A DNA stretch of 36,005 nt. It comes from an uncultured Acidobacteriota bacterium. GTDB lineage: Bacteria > Acidobacteriota > JAAYUB01. Of this stretch, positions 30,091 to 36,005 are shown piece after piece (the stretch's first letter is position 1; every line of letters starts with the position of its first letter). The DNA lies in the NCBI GenBank assembly GCA_937925645.1, contig CALAMB010000206.1:1-36005 (forward strand), given 5' to 3'. The position numbers and the translations under genes are program-made. The notes beneath the pieces are model-generated. The model did not search any database. It had not been told where the DNA came from and worked only from the letters and a program-made list of their open reading frames with translations.

Positions 30091-30102
30091 AGAGAGAATG
30101 GT

Positions 30103-30129
30103 GGCCGGAGAGAATGGATTCCGGCCTTT
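30103..30129 (+). terminator. Hairpin 12 bases after the giant gene's stop, terminator-like
   Basis: GGCCGGA (30103-30109) pairs perfectly with TCCGGCC (30120-30126) around a 10-base loop, followed by only TTT and then A. The position, 12 bases past the TAA, and the GC-rich stem suggest a Rho-independent terminator. The T-tract is short, so it would be weak. Confidence 0.45.
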
Positions 30130-30468
30130 AAGCGATGGGTGAGAAAGAAGAGTCTGCAAGCCCTTCGGGACCGCATTCGATCCAGGACAGGCCGATCTTG
30201 TGGTAAGGGCCTGGCTCAAATCATCGAGAGTGTGAACCCGGTGTTGAAGGGCTGGTTTGGCTACTTCAAGCAGGCGAACCCCTATGTTTTCAAAACGGTG
30301 GACGGATTTGTCCGGCGCCGGTTGAGGGCTGTACTGCGCAAGCAGAAACGGCGGCCAGGGATGGGCAGATGTTTGTCCGATCACAAGCGCTGGCCAAATG
30401 CTTTCTTCGCTGCACAAGGGCTTTTCACCCTGACACAGGCCTATGTGCTGGCGCGCCAATCACGATGA
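30130..30468 (+). pseudogene. Group II intron maturase C-terminal fragment
   Basis: About 112 codons ending at TGA 30466-30468. Family motifs are visible: RKKSLQALRDRIRSRTGR, NPVLKGWFGYFK, the arginine-rich FVRRRLRAVLRKQKRR, RWPNAFFAAQGLFTL and the terminal LARQSR. These belong to the thumb/X (maturase) and GIIM regions of LtrA-like intron proteins. The full family is usually 400-600 residues; the whole reverse transcriptase with its YADD box is missing. A GTG at 30139 could initiate, but no Shine-Dalgarno precedes it. The frame happens to be the same as the giant gene's, with no stop between the TAA at 30088 and this TGA. Confidence 0.9.
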
Positions 30469-30485
30469 TGAAACCACCGACTGGA

Positions 30486-30554
30486 GAGCCGTGTGCGGGA
30501 GAACCGCACGCACGGTTCGGAGGGCGGGGAGGGGCAACCCTTCCCGACCCCTAT
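30486..30554 (+). ncRNA. Group II intron domains V and VI
   Basis: Domain V spans 30486-30518. The outer stem GAGCCGTG pairs with CACGGTTC, the inner stem TGCGG with CCGCA, with a CG bulge and a GAGAA loop. The catalytic AGC triad is at 30487-30489. The domain is 33 bases, one shorter than the usual 34. Domain VI follows as a GGGGAGGG / CCCTTCCC hairpin with loop GCAA, a candidate branch-point A at 30547 and a pyrimidine-rich end CCCCTAT. Confidence 0.83.
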
Positions 30555-30712
30555 CGGGAGAGAGAAGGAATTGTCGTCCCGGACCCGATTGTAGGATTGG
30601 GTGGAGTGAAACGAAAGCCATCGCATTTAAAGATTGAGTTTTTCTCAGGGCAAGTGCTAAGGTGGCGCCGCTGCCCTTCATCCCGCGACATCTCGTGCTG
30701 GAGCGCTCCCAC
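30555..30712 (+). other. Leader between the intron remnant and the second giant gene
   Basis: These 158 bases have no convincing gene. The second gene's frame opens after TGA at 30635-30637, so GTG codons at 30662 and 30695 are alternative starts. A possible promoter, TTGAGT (30634-30639) with a poor -10 around 30655-30661 (TGCTAAG), is too weak to call. No clear terminator or operator was seen. Confidence 0.4.
30700..30703 (+). promoter_or_regulatory. Ribosome binding site that decides the GTG start
   Basis: GGAG lies nine bases before GTG 30713. The alternative GTGs at 30662 and 30695 have no comparable purine-rich site. Starting at 30713 also gives an N-terminus (VSRSESDNLFRLEGLEQRIM) with the sorting motif at residues 9-25, as usual for LEPR-XLL proteins. 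Confidence 0.5.
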
Positions 30713-33700
30713 GTGAGCAGATCGGAATCGGACAATCTCTTTCGCCTCGAAGGGCTCGAGCAGCGGATCATGCTTTCGGCGGATCCTCTGCTCGGCGCCG
30801 TCGCCGCGGTTCTTGATCCCCCCGATTCCCTCTTCGAGACCATCGCCGACGAGTTCCCGTCCCAGATCATCGACATTTCCGCGGAAACTTCCGATACCAC
30901 GACTTCCTCGACGAACGCCGATTCCGCCTCTTCGGCGGACATCTTCGGCGGGCTGACGGAAGAACGGATCAGCGAATTCGAAGCGGAAAGCGATGCCGCT
31001 GGCCCCGCCGATCTTGGCGCGGCGGCCGCGGCGGACGATGGCTTGGGCGCCGGCACCACCTCGGCCGAGGCGGTGGGCACCCTTTGCGAAAACCTCGATA
31101 CACGCCTGCACGTTTCGGTTTACGACTTCTTCGGCGACAGCCTGGAGCCGCCCCAAGCCGGGGCCCCAACCTTCAATGCCGATATCCAAGACGGCCTGAC
31201 CCTCACCGTCGCCGATACCGTCATCTCCCTGAATTTTATCGATGGGGAAGACGGCGAGGCTTTCCTTCTGGTCAGCGCCGCCGCCGAAACATCCCAACCG
31301 CTGGTCATTTCAGAACATTCGATTATCTTCAGCGGTTTTTCGATTCTTCTGCCGGCCGCCGATTCCATCCATTTTAGTGCTTCCCGTCTAGAGGTCCAGG
31401 GGGCGCTGACCCTCACCGGCGACCTGAATCTGCACGCCGACAGCATCCTGGTCAACGCCCCGATTCAGGCCGCCAACATCACGCTCACGGCCGATGCCCT
31501 GGAGATCGCCGCTTCCATTGGGGGTTCCTCAAATGGTCGGCTGATCCTCCAGCCCGGCGATGCCGGCGCGGCCATCGACGTGGGCGTCGATACCGGGGCG
31601 GTTTTCGTTTTGGGTGCCGCGGAACTCGACTCCATCGAGACCGGATTCCAGGAAGTGATCATTGGGCGCGAAGACGGCAGCCATGCCTTCAGTCTCGGCG
31701 CCTATACCTTCCATTTCCCCGTCCTGTTCCGGGCCCCCGTGGCGGGTGGCGCCTTCGACGTGCTGGGCACCCTGACCGCCGATCTCGCCGATTCCCATAC
31801 CGAGCCCGGTATCGGTTTTCTCGGTTCGGGTCACACGGCCACCTACCGTTCGGATACGGTGACCATCGGCAAGGAAATCACGGTCAACGACAGCATGATC
31901 ATCGCCGTGGACGCCGACGGCGCCATGGGCGACGGGGCGGTCTATTTCGACACCACCAGCGGCGGCGCCTATCCCGGCGGCAACAACATTTTCATCACCG
32001 GCCAGATCGACGGAGAGTTGCCTTCCGGATCCAGCTACAACGGCATGAGCGTGCGCGTCGTGGCGGATGTGGCACCGGCCGGGCTGGTCTGGGCTGAATA
32101 TTCTCCCAGCCTGCAGAGCCGGCCCTACCCCCTGCTCACCATTCATGTCGAAAACGACGGAACGTCCACCACGGGTCAGGTGGCGGCCGCCATCGGCAAC
32201 GTCTACAATTTTTTCTATGCCGCCGCTTCGGCCGGAACGGCCCCGGTGGGCAGCACAACCCTTGATTTCACCAACGTGACCTCCGGCGGCACGCTGAGCG
32301 CCCTGGCCAACGGTACGTTCTCGCTGGCCGGAGAGACGATCACCTTCAAGGCCGGCAATCCCGCCGGCGCCGCCGCCTACAACGGGACCGGGGTGCGGGT
32401 GGTGGCGGACAGCGGCACGGCGGCCGGCGCCGCCGAATACTCACGGGCCGACAGTACGCTTTTCGTTCATGTTCAAAGCGGTGTCACCACCACCGCCCAG
32501 ATGGCCGCCGCCATCGCCGGCATCTTCAACTTCTTCGATGTCACCGGGGGCGACGGCAGCACCGTCACCATCGACAAGACCTATGCTTACGTGACCAACG
32601 GCGGCACCCCGAGTGTCTATGCCAACGGCACCTTCGTGCTTTCCGGCGATACGATCACCGTCAGCGCGGCGGCGTATGGAAGCGACTGGAACGGGGTCGA
32701 CGTGCGGATCGTGGCGGATTTGGCGTCCGGCACAGCCTCAGCGACCTACGATGGCACCAACAAGGTCATCACGGTGCACGTGCGCAACGACGGCCAATCC
32801 AGCACGGCCAACGTGGTGTCGGCCATCCACGGGTTGACGGAATTCAACGCTGCAGGAGGCTCGGCCCTGAAGGTGGCCCTGAGCCTCGACTACTCGGCGG
32901 TGCTCACCGGGGGCGACTACCAGACGGCCGCTTCGGGTTCGTTTGCCGTCGGCGGGGACACCATTTCCCTGAAGGCCGGACGCACCTTGGACGGGACCGC
33001 CTTCAACGGGCTGAATGTCCAGGTACTCCTCAACGCCACAACGGATGTCTGGGCCGAGTACCAGGCCCCCACCCGGTCCCTCATCGTTCACGCCTTGACC
33101 ACCTCCACGACCGCCGATGTGGCCGCGGCCCTCGGAACCCTCTTCAACGTCTATGAGGTCAGCGGCGGCAGCCAGGCCCTCGTGACCTCGGGCATCAATG
33201 TCTCCGCGGTCACCTCCGGTGGCGGTCTCCACCAGCCCGCCTCGGGAAGCGTGACCCTCGGCAGCGACACGATCACCTTCAAGGCCGGACGTCGGGGTCA
33301 GGGGCTCTACCTGAACGCGGGCACCGATGGGGATATCACCATTCAGGGATTCGTCGGCGTGGATACGGCCCTGGAACGCCTGGTGATCGTCAGTGCCCGC
33401 AACGTGACCATCAATGGCCGGGTCATCTTGAGTGGCGACCTGATTCAGTCCGCGGTTCAGGGGACGAGCCAGTTCGACCGCAATGTCACCGTCGGGCAGG
33501 ATGTGAACATCGATGCCATCGTGGCCATCAAGTTCCTCGAGACCCTTCAGGTCGATCATGGGGACGTCACCCTCCGGGTGGATCGGACCAATCCCACCGG
33601 GCTTATCGATGTCAACAGCGCCCAGGTGCTGAGCGGCAATCTCACCGTCACCGAAGCGCGCACCGTCACTTTCCGTTCCAATGTCCGGGTCTTCGACAAT

Positions 33701-36005
33701 CTTCGGCAGCTTGCCGGGATCGATACCACCCGTTTCTACGGTGCGGTCCTGGCGGGCGACATCGATCTGATGGCCAACGGTCTCATCGATTTCCGCGACA
33801 CCGTGGCCGTGAGTTCCGGCGACATCCGGCTGACTTCCGACGAAATCGATTTCAACGGTGGGCCGAACACGGTCACCGGGACTTCGACCTCCACCCTCAC
33901 CCTGGTGCCCACCGGGGTCGGCGTGAGCATCGATGTGGGGTCTCCCGTGGGGGGCACGGGGGTGTTGGCCCTCAGCGACACGGATCTGGCGGCCCTGACC
34001 AATGGATTCCAGGCCATCGAGATCGGTTACCGGACCGTCTCCGGTACCCTGGCCGAGCATGTGGTCACCATCGGTTCGAGCGCTTTTCTCGATCCGTTGT
34101 GGGTGTATGCCGGTCAACTGATCGTCAACGGCAATGTCAGCGGCCGGACATCCGCCGTGATGACGGTCAGTGGCATCGTCAACGGCTTGCCGATTGCCGC
34201 CGGATCCCCGGCCGCCAGCATCGATACCGCCGAGCTTTTCATTGTCAACGAATCGTCGGGCGACATCTGGGGTCCGGCCTCCATCGATGTCGTCATCGCC
34301 ACCGGCGACCTGCGATTGATGAACAACGGCGCCCTCAAGACGGGCCTGGCCGTTGCCAGCACGCCTCAGGACACCGCGGTGACCCTCATCACCGGCAGCG
34401 GGAGCGTCTACCGGCAGTCCGGGTCAGAGGGACTCGTCACCGGCAAGACCCTGACGGTTCGCGCGACGCACAACATCGATCTCAAGACCACCGCGGAAAC
34501 GGCCAATCTGGCCTCCACCGTCGGGGGTTATATCCGGATCGTTGAAACCGACGGGATCGATCTTGTTGCGGTGACCACGGCCAACGGTCCCATCGACATC
34601 CGGGCCGGGGGGACGACCATCGCGCGCAGTGTCGTTTCGACCACGGACGACGCAGCCAACGACATCGGTATCCTGACCACGGCCGGGAATCTTCAGGTCC
34701 ACGCCGTCGACGCCAAAAGCCTGGGACATGTGGCCCTGACCGCCGAGAACGGCGCCGTCACGGATGCATCCCCAACTGACGACGCGGTCAATGTGACCGC
34801 CGATACCGCCGCCATCACGGCCAAAAACGGCATCGGCAGCGCTGCGGCGCAAGGGGATTTCAACATCGCCCTGACCACCGGTTTGACGGCGCAAAACACC
34901 GGCCCCACCGGCGACATCGTCGTCACCCAGGCCGCTTCCGCCGGCGACATGACCTTGGCCGCGGCCCAGACCAGCCTGACCGGGTCCGGGGCGATGGTGG
35001 TATCGGTGCTCGGCGGGAACCTCGTCGTGACGGGCTCCGGGGTGGCGGTGGCGGGTTCCGGCAACACGCTGCTCACCGCCTCGGCCGGCATTCACCTGAA
35101 TGCGGCGATTTCGAGCTCCGGCGGCCATCTCAGCTTGAATGCGGGAACTTCGATAAATCAGGCGGCAGACGGAGACATTACGCTTTCGGGTGCCGGCAGG
35201 ACGGTGGACGTTTTGGCTGGCGCGGCCATCGAGATGGCCGATGGGGCCGTCACGCGCACCCTCCATGGCAACATCCGCTACGCGGCGGCGGGCGGGGACG
35301 TGATCCTTGGGGAACTCGACGCCGGGACGGGTGCCGTGGCGGTGGTCGCTTCCGGCAGTCTCCTGGATCTGGACGACGACTCGGCGGTGGACATCACGGC
35401 GGGCGATCTGATGCTCGCCGCCGGAGCGAATATCGGGGTTTCGGACAACCATCTGGAGATCGCGGCCGACAACTTGAGCAGCAGGTCCACCGCTGGTGAT
35501 ACCTTCACTGGCGATACCTTCATTCAAGAGTCCGACGCGGTCACGGTCACCGGTCTGAGCGTGACCGTGGAGCGGGTGGGGACGAACGGCGCCAGCGCCA
35601 CCACGGCGGCCGATGTCCAGGAAGACCTGACCAGCGGCGGGGTGCTGGTGCTGACGACGGTCGACGGCGCCATCACGGTCAACGGCGGTACGGCTAGTGC
35701 GAGCGCGGGGATCAGCGCCCAAGGCAACCTTCTGTTGCAGACGGCGGAGGCCGAGGCGGCCACCGAGGCGGGCATCACGCTGAATGCCTCGGTGACCAGC
35801 ACGGGCGGGAACATCAGCGTGATCGCGGCCGACGGGATTGCGCAAAACGTGGACGGCGACATCACGGCCTCGGCCGAGGGCAAGACCGTCGATGTGCAGG
35901 CCGGCGGCGCCATTGTCATGGTGGACGGGGCGGTGGCCCAGACCGTTGACGGCAACATCCGCTACGCGGCGGCGGGCGGGGACGTGATCCTTGGGGAACT
36001 CGACG
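30713..36005 (+). CDS. LEPR-XLL giant beta-helical adhesin-like protein (3' partial)
   Basis: Open from GTG 30713 to the window end, 1,764 codons. Residues 9-25 (LFRLEGLEQRIMLSADP) match the LEPR-XLL motif found at the N-terminus of very large secreted proteins, thought to act in sorting. Residues about 26-125 are a Ser/Asp/Glu/Ala-rich linker. Then come haemagglutinin-like beta-helix modules (about 31390-31960), four NDI modules and a partial fifth (about 31960-33300), and further beta-helix repeats including a second ELDxIxxGFxxIxIG-type module near 33960-34130. From about 34700 there are 228-residue repeats rich in GDI, AGxAIxMxDGAV and GNIRYAAAGGDV. No RTX repeat or enzyme domain is visible so far. 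A surface-exposed fibrous adhesin or matrix protein is inferred. It follows another giant gene in the same direction, but the intron remnant lies between them, so co-transcription is uncertain. Confidence 0.85.
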   Translation, partial: MSRSESDNLFRLEGLEQRIMLSADPLLGAVAAVLDPPDSLFETIADEFPSQIIDISAETSDTTTSSTNADSASSADIFGGLTEERISEFEAESDAAGPADLGAAAAADDGLGAGTTSAEAVGTLCENLDTRLHVSVYDFFGDSLEPPQAGAPTFNADIQDGLTLTVADTVISLNFIDGEDGEAFLLVSAAAETSQPLVISEHSIIFSGFSILLPAADSIHFSASRLEVQGALTLTGDLNLHADSILVNAPIQAANITLTADALEIAASIGGSSNGRLILQPGDAGAAIDVGVDTGAVFVLGAAELDSIETGFQEVIIGREDGSHAFSLGAYTFHFPVLFRAPVAGGAFDVLGTLTADLADSHTEPGIGFLGSGHTATYRSDTVTIGKEITVNDSMIIAVDADGAMGDGAVYFDTTSGGAYPGGNNIFITGQIDGELPSGSSYNGMSVRVVADVAPAGLVWAEYSPSLQSRPYPLLTIHVENDGTSTTGQVAAAIGNVYNFFYAAASAGTAPVGSTTLDFTNVTSGGTLSALANGTFSLAGETITFKAGNPAGAAAYNGTGVRVVADSGTAAGAAEYSRADSTLFVHVQSGVTTTAQMAAAIAGIFNFFDVTGGDGSTVTIDKTYAYVTNGGTPSVYANGTFVLSGDTITVSAAAYGSDWNGVDVRIVADLASGTASATYDGTNKVITVHVRNDGQSSTANVVSAIHGLTEFNAAGGSALKVALSLDYSAVLTGGDYQTAASGSFAVGGDTISLKAGRTLDGTAFNGLNVQVLLNATTDVWAEYQAPTRSLIVHALTTSTTADVAAALGTLFNVYEVSGGSQALVTSGINVSAVTSGGGLHQPASGSVTLGSDTITFKAGRRGQGLYLNAGTDGDITIQGFVGVDTALERLVIVSARNVTINGRVILSGDLIQSAVQGTSQFDRNVTVGQDVNIDAIVAIKFLETLQVDHGDVTLRVDRTNPTGLIDVNSAQVLSGNLTVTEARTVTFRSNVRVFDNLRQLAGIDTTRFYGAVLAGDIDLMANGLIDFRDTVAVSSGDIRLTSDEIDFNGGPNTVTGTSTSTLTLVPTGVGVSIDVGSPVGGTGVLALSDTDLAALTNGFQAIEIGYRTVSGTLAEHVVTIGSSAFLDPLWVYAGQLIVNGNVSGRTSAVMTVSGIVNGLPIAAGSPAASIDTAELFIVNESSGDIWGPASIDVVIATGDLRLMNNGALKTGLAVASTPQDTAVTLITGSGSVYRQSGSEGLVTGKTLTVRATHNIDLKTTAETANLASTVGGYIRIVETDGIDLVAVTTANGPIDIRAGGTTIARSVVSTTDDAANDIGILTTAGNLQVHAVDAKSLGHVALTAENGAVTDASPTDDAVNVTADTAAITAKNGIGSAAAQGDFNIALTTGLTAQNTGPTGDIVVTQAASAGDMTLAAAQTSLTGSGAMVVSVLGGNLVVTGSGVAVAGSGNTLLTASAGIHLNAAISSSGGHLSLNAGTSINQAADGDITLSGAGRTVDVLAGAAIEMADGAVTRTLHGNIRYAAAGGDVILGELDAGTGAVAVVASGSLLDLDDDSAVDITAGDLMLAAGANIGVSDNHLEIAADNLSSRSTAGDTFTGDTFIQESDAVTVTGLSVTVERVGTNGASATTAADVQEDLTSGGVLVLTTVDGAITVNGGTASASAGISAQGNLLLQTAEAEAATEAGITLNASVTSTGGNISVIAADGIAQNVDGDITASAEGKTVDVQAGGAIVMVDGAVAQTVDGNIRYAAAGGDVILGELD
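30755..30787 (+). other. LEPR-XLL-type N-terminal sorting motif
   Basis: LEQRIMLSADP at residues 15-25 fits LE(P/E/x)R(I/V)(L/M)LSADP. The usual Pro is Gln here. The motif is known from giant repeat proteins in several phyla, where it is close to the N-terminus, as it is here. No classical Sec signal peptide precedes it. Confidence 0.72.
31590..31870 (+). other. Complete counterpart of the module in which the upstream gene ends
   Basis: FVLGAAELDSIETGF, EVIIGREDG, GAYTFHFPVLFRAPVAGGAF and FDVLGTL are followed by IGFLGSGHTATYRSDTVTIG. The same order of phrases, less the part after FLG, forms the last 90-100 residues of the upstream giant protein (about 29800-30087). Confidence 0.65.
31950..33300 (+). 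repeat. NDI guest modules in the second gene (four plus a partial fifth)
   Basis: Units start near 31980 (GGNNIFITGQIDG), 32320 (FSLAGETITFKAG), 32635 (FVLSGDTITVSAA), 32940 (FAVGGDTISLKAG) and 33250 (VTLGSDTITFKAG, truncated). Each runs through NGxxVRVVAD, an LxVHVxxxxxTxAxVAAAI helix and an F(N/D)V-like strand. They resemble units 6 and 7 of the upstream array (YNGLKIVIVADLAAG) most. After the partial copy the haemagglutinin-like sequence resumes with LYLNAGTDGDITIQGFVG. Confidence 0.68.
35267..35321 (+). repeat. 55-base exact direct repeat, copy 1
   Basis: This stretch (GGCAACATCC ... GAACTCGACG; GNIRYAAAGGDVILGELD) is identical to 35951-36005, 684 bases (228 codons) downstream and in frame. 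The base before each copy differs (T versus C), so identity starts exactly at the first G. The surrounding 80-90 residues are also similar between the two units (AGxxTVDVxAGxAIxM). Confidence 0.92.
35951..36005 (+). repeat. 55-base exact direct repeat, copy 2, ending on the last base of the window
   Basis: Identical to 35267-35321 and terminating exactly at the sequence end. It marks the start of another 228-residue beta-helix unit in the second giant gene. Confidence 0.92.

Larger units (their letters stand above)
30130..30554 (+). mobile_element. Group II intron remnant (5'-truncated)
   Basis: Only the 3' end of a bacterial group II intron remains: the C-terminal maturase part of the intron-encoded protein, then domains V and VI. 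Nothing of domains I-III, the GUGYG-type 5' end or the reverse-transcriptase catalytic domain fits in the 40 bases between the gene stop and the maturase fragment. The likely 3' end is CTAT at 30554, eight positions from the bulged A at 30547. It cannot splice on its own. 5' truncation is a common outcome of incomplete retrohoming; later deletion is an alternative. Confidence 0.85.

Noticed and set aside
29990..30087. Type I secretion signal at the C-terminus of the first giant protein
   Set aside because: The last residues (LRAPVLGGSFDVVG ... IFLGP) belong to a beta-helix module also present inside the second protein, so they are not a dedicated secretion signal.
26353..30459. Long antisense open frame of about 1,370 codons, and similar ones at 14707-18144, 12100-14634, 7510-10329 and elsewhere
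   Set aside because: They lie opposite the giant gene in GC-rich sequence where stops are rare, encode low-complexity Gly/Ala/Asp/His/Arg text with no recognisable domain, and have no supporting context. The sense strand has clear domains throughout.
30139..30468. The 109-codon maturase frame as an intact gene
   Set aside because: It lacks the whole reverse-transcriptase domain and any Shine-Dalgarno site; it is a 5'-truncated remnant.
30634..30662. Promoter for the second giant gene (TTGAGT with a poor -10)
   Set aside because: The -10 match is weak and no spacing gives a good pair; not distinguishable from chance.
30369..30716. Other short frames overlapping the intron remnant and leader
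   Set aside because: They are out of frame with the maturase fragment and domain V and have no recognisable content.

Overview
The window is about 36 kb of GC-rich (roughly 65%) bacterial DNA, almost all of it two tandem giant genes on the + strand. Both encode modular, probably secreted or surface proteins, and both are incomplete here. The first runs in from the left edge without a start and stops at 30090, giving at least 10,029 codons. The second starts at a GTG near 30713 and runs off the right edge after 1,764 codons. About 0.6 kb between them holds a terminator-like hairpin, a 5'-truncated group II intron remnant and a short leader. No housekeeping, tRNA, rRNA, CRISPR or secretion-machinery genes are visible. 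The taxon cannot be fixed. Proteobacteria or Desulfobacterota would fit the high GC, the LEPR-XLL-type N-terminus, the HSGLDPES palindrome and the maturase type, but this is weak inference.

Layout of the first gene: RTX-type calcium-binding repeats in GDNG ladders (1-5720, with interruptions); three PPC-like domains (6120-8360); more RTX (8400-8700 and 9860-10130); FG-GAP/VCBS repeats with DxDGDGxxD calcium loops (10980-13200 and 16030-17690); a jelly-roll domain (11550-12070); five proprotein-convertase-type P domains with one PA14 domain (13700-16010); ELWxxDGTxxGT repeats (18340-19680 and 23356-26820); RTX (26840-26960); leucine-rich repeats with a LamG domain nested inside (27040-28330); a last RTX block (28630-28860); and a beta-helical, haemagglutinin-like tail that stops in mid-module at 30090.

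The most unusual feature is two families of 'guest' modules that split these host domains. One (about 90-110 residues, ending in LGF) resembles the flagellin/FliD IN motif. The other (about 100-115 residues, with a core like GDNNDI...TTAxxVIxAVNA) I call the NDI module. Eleven NDI modules sit head to tail at 19681-23355, inside a single ELW repeat. Four more, plus a partial fifth, lie inside the haemagglutinin-like part of the second gene, so the two giant genes share the module family.

The second gene begins with a LEPR-XLL-type N-terminal motif and continues as beta-helical, haemagglutinin-like repeats. Its first such module is the full-length counterpart of the module in which the first gene stops. 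This suggests the 3' end of the first gene was lost or rearranged near the intron remnant. The window ends on the last base of an exact 55-base repeat, which looks like a contig broken at an internal repeat.
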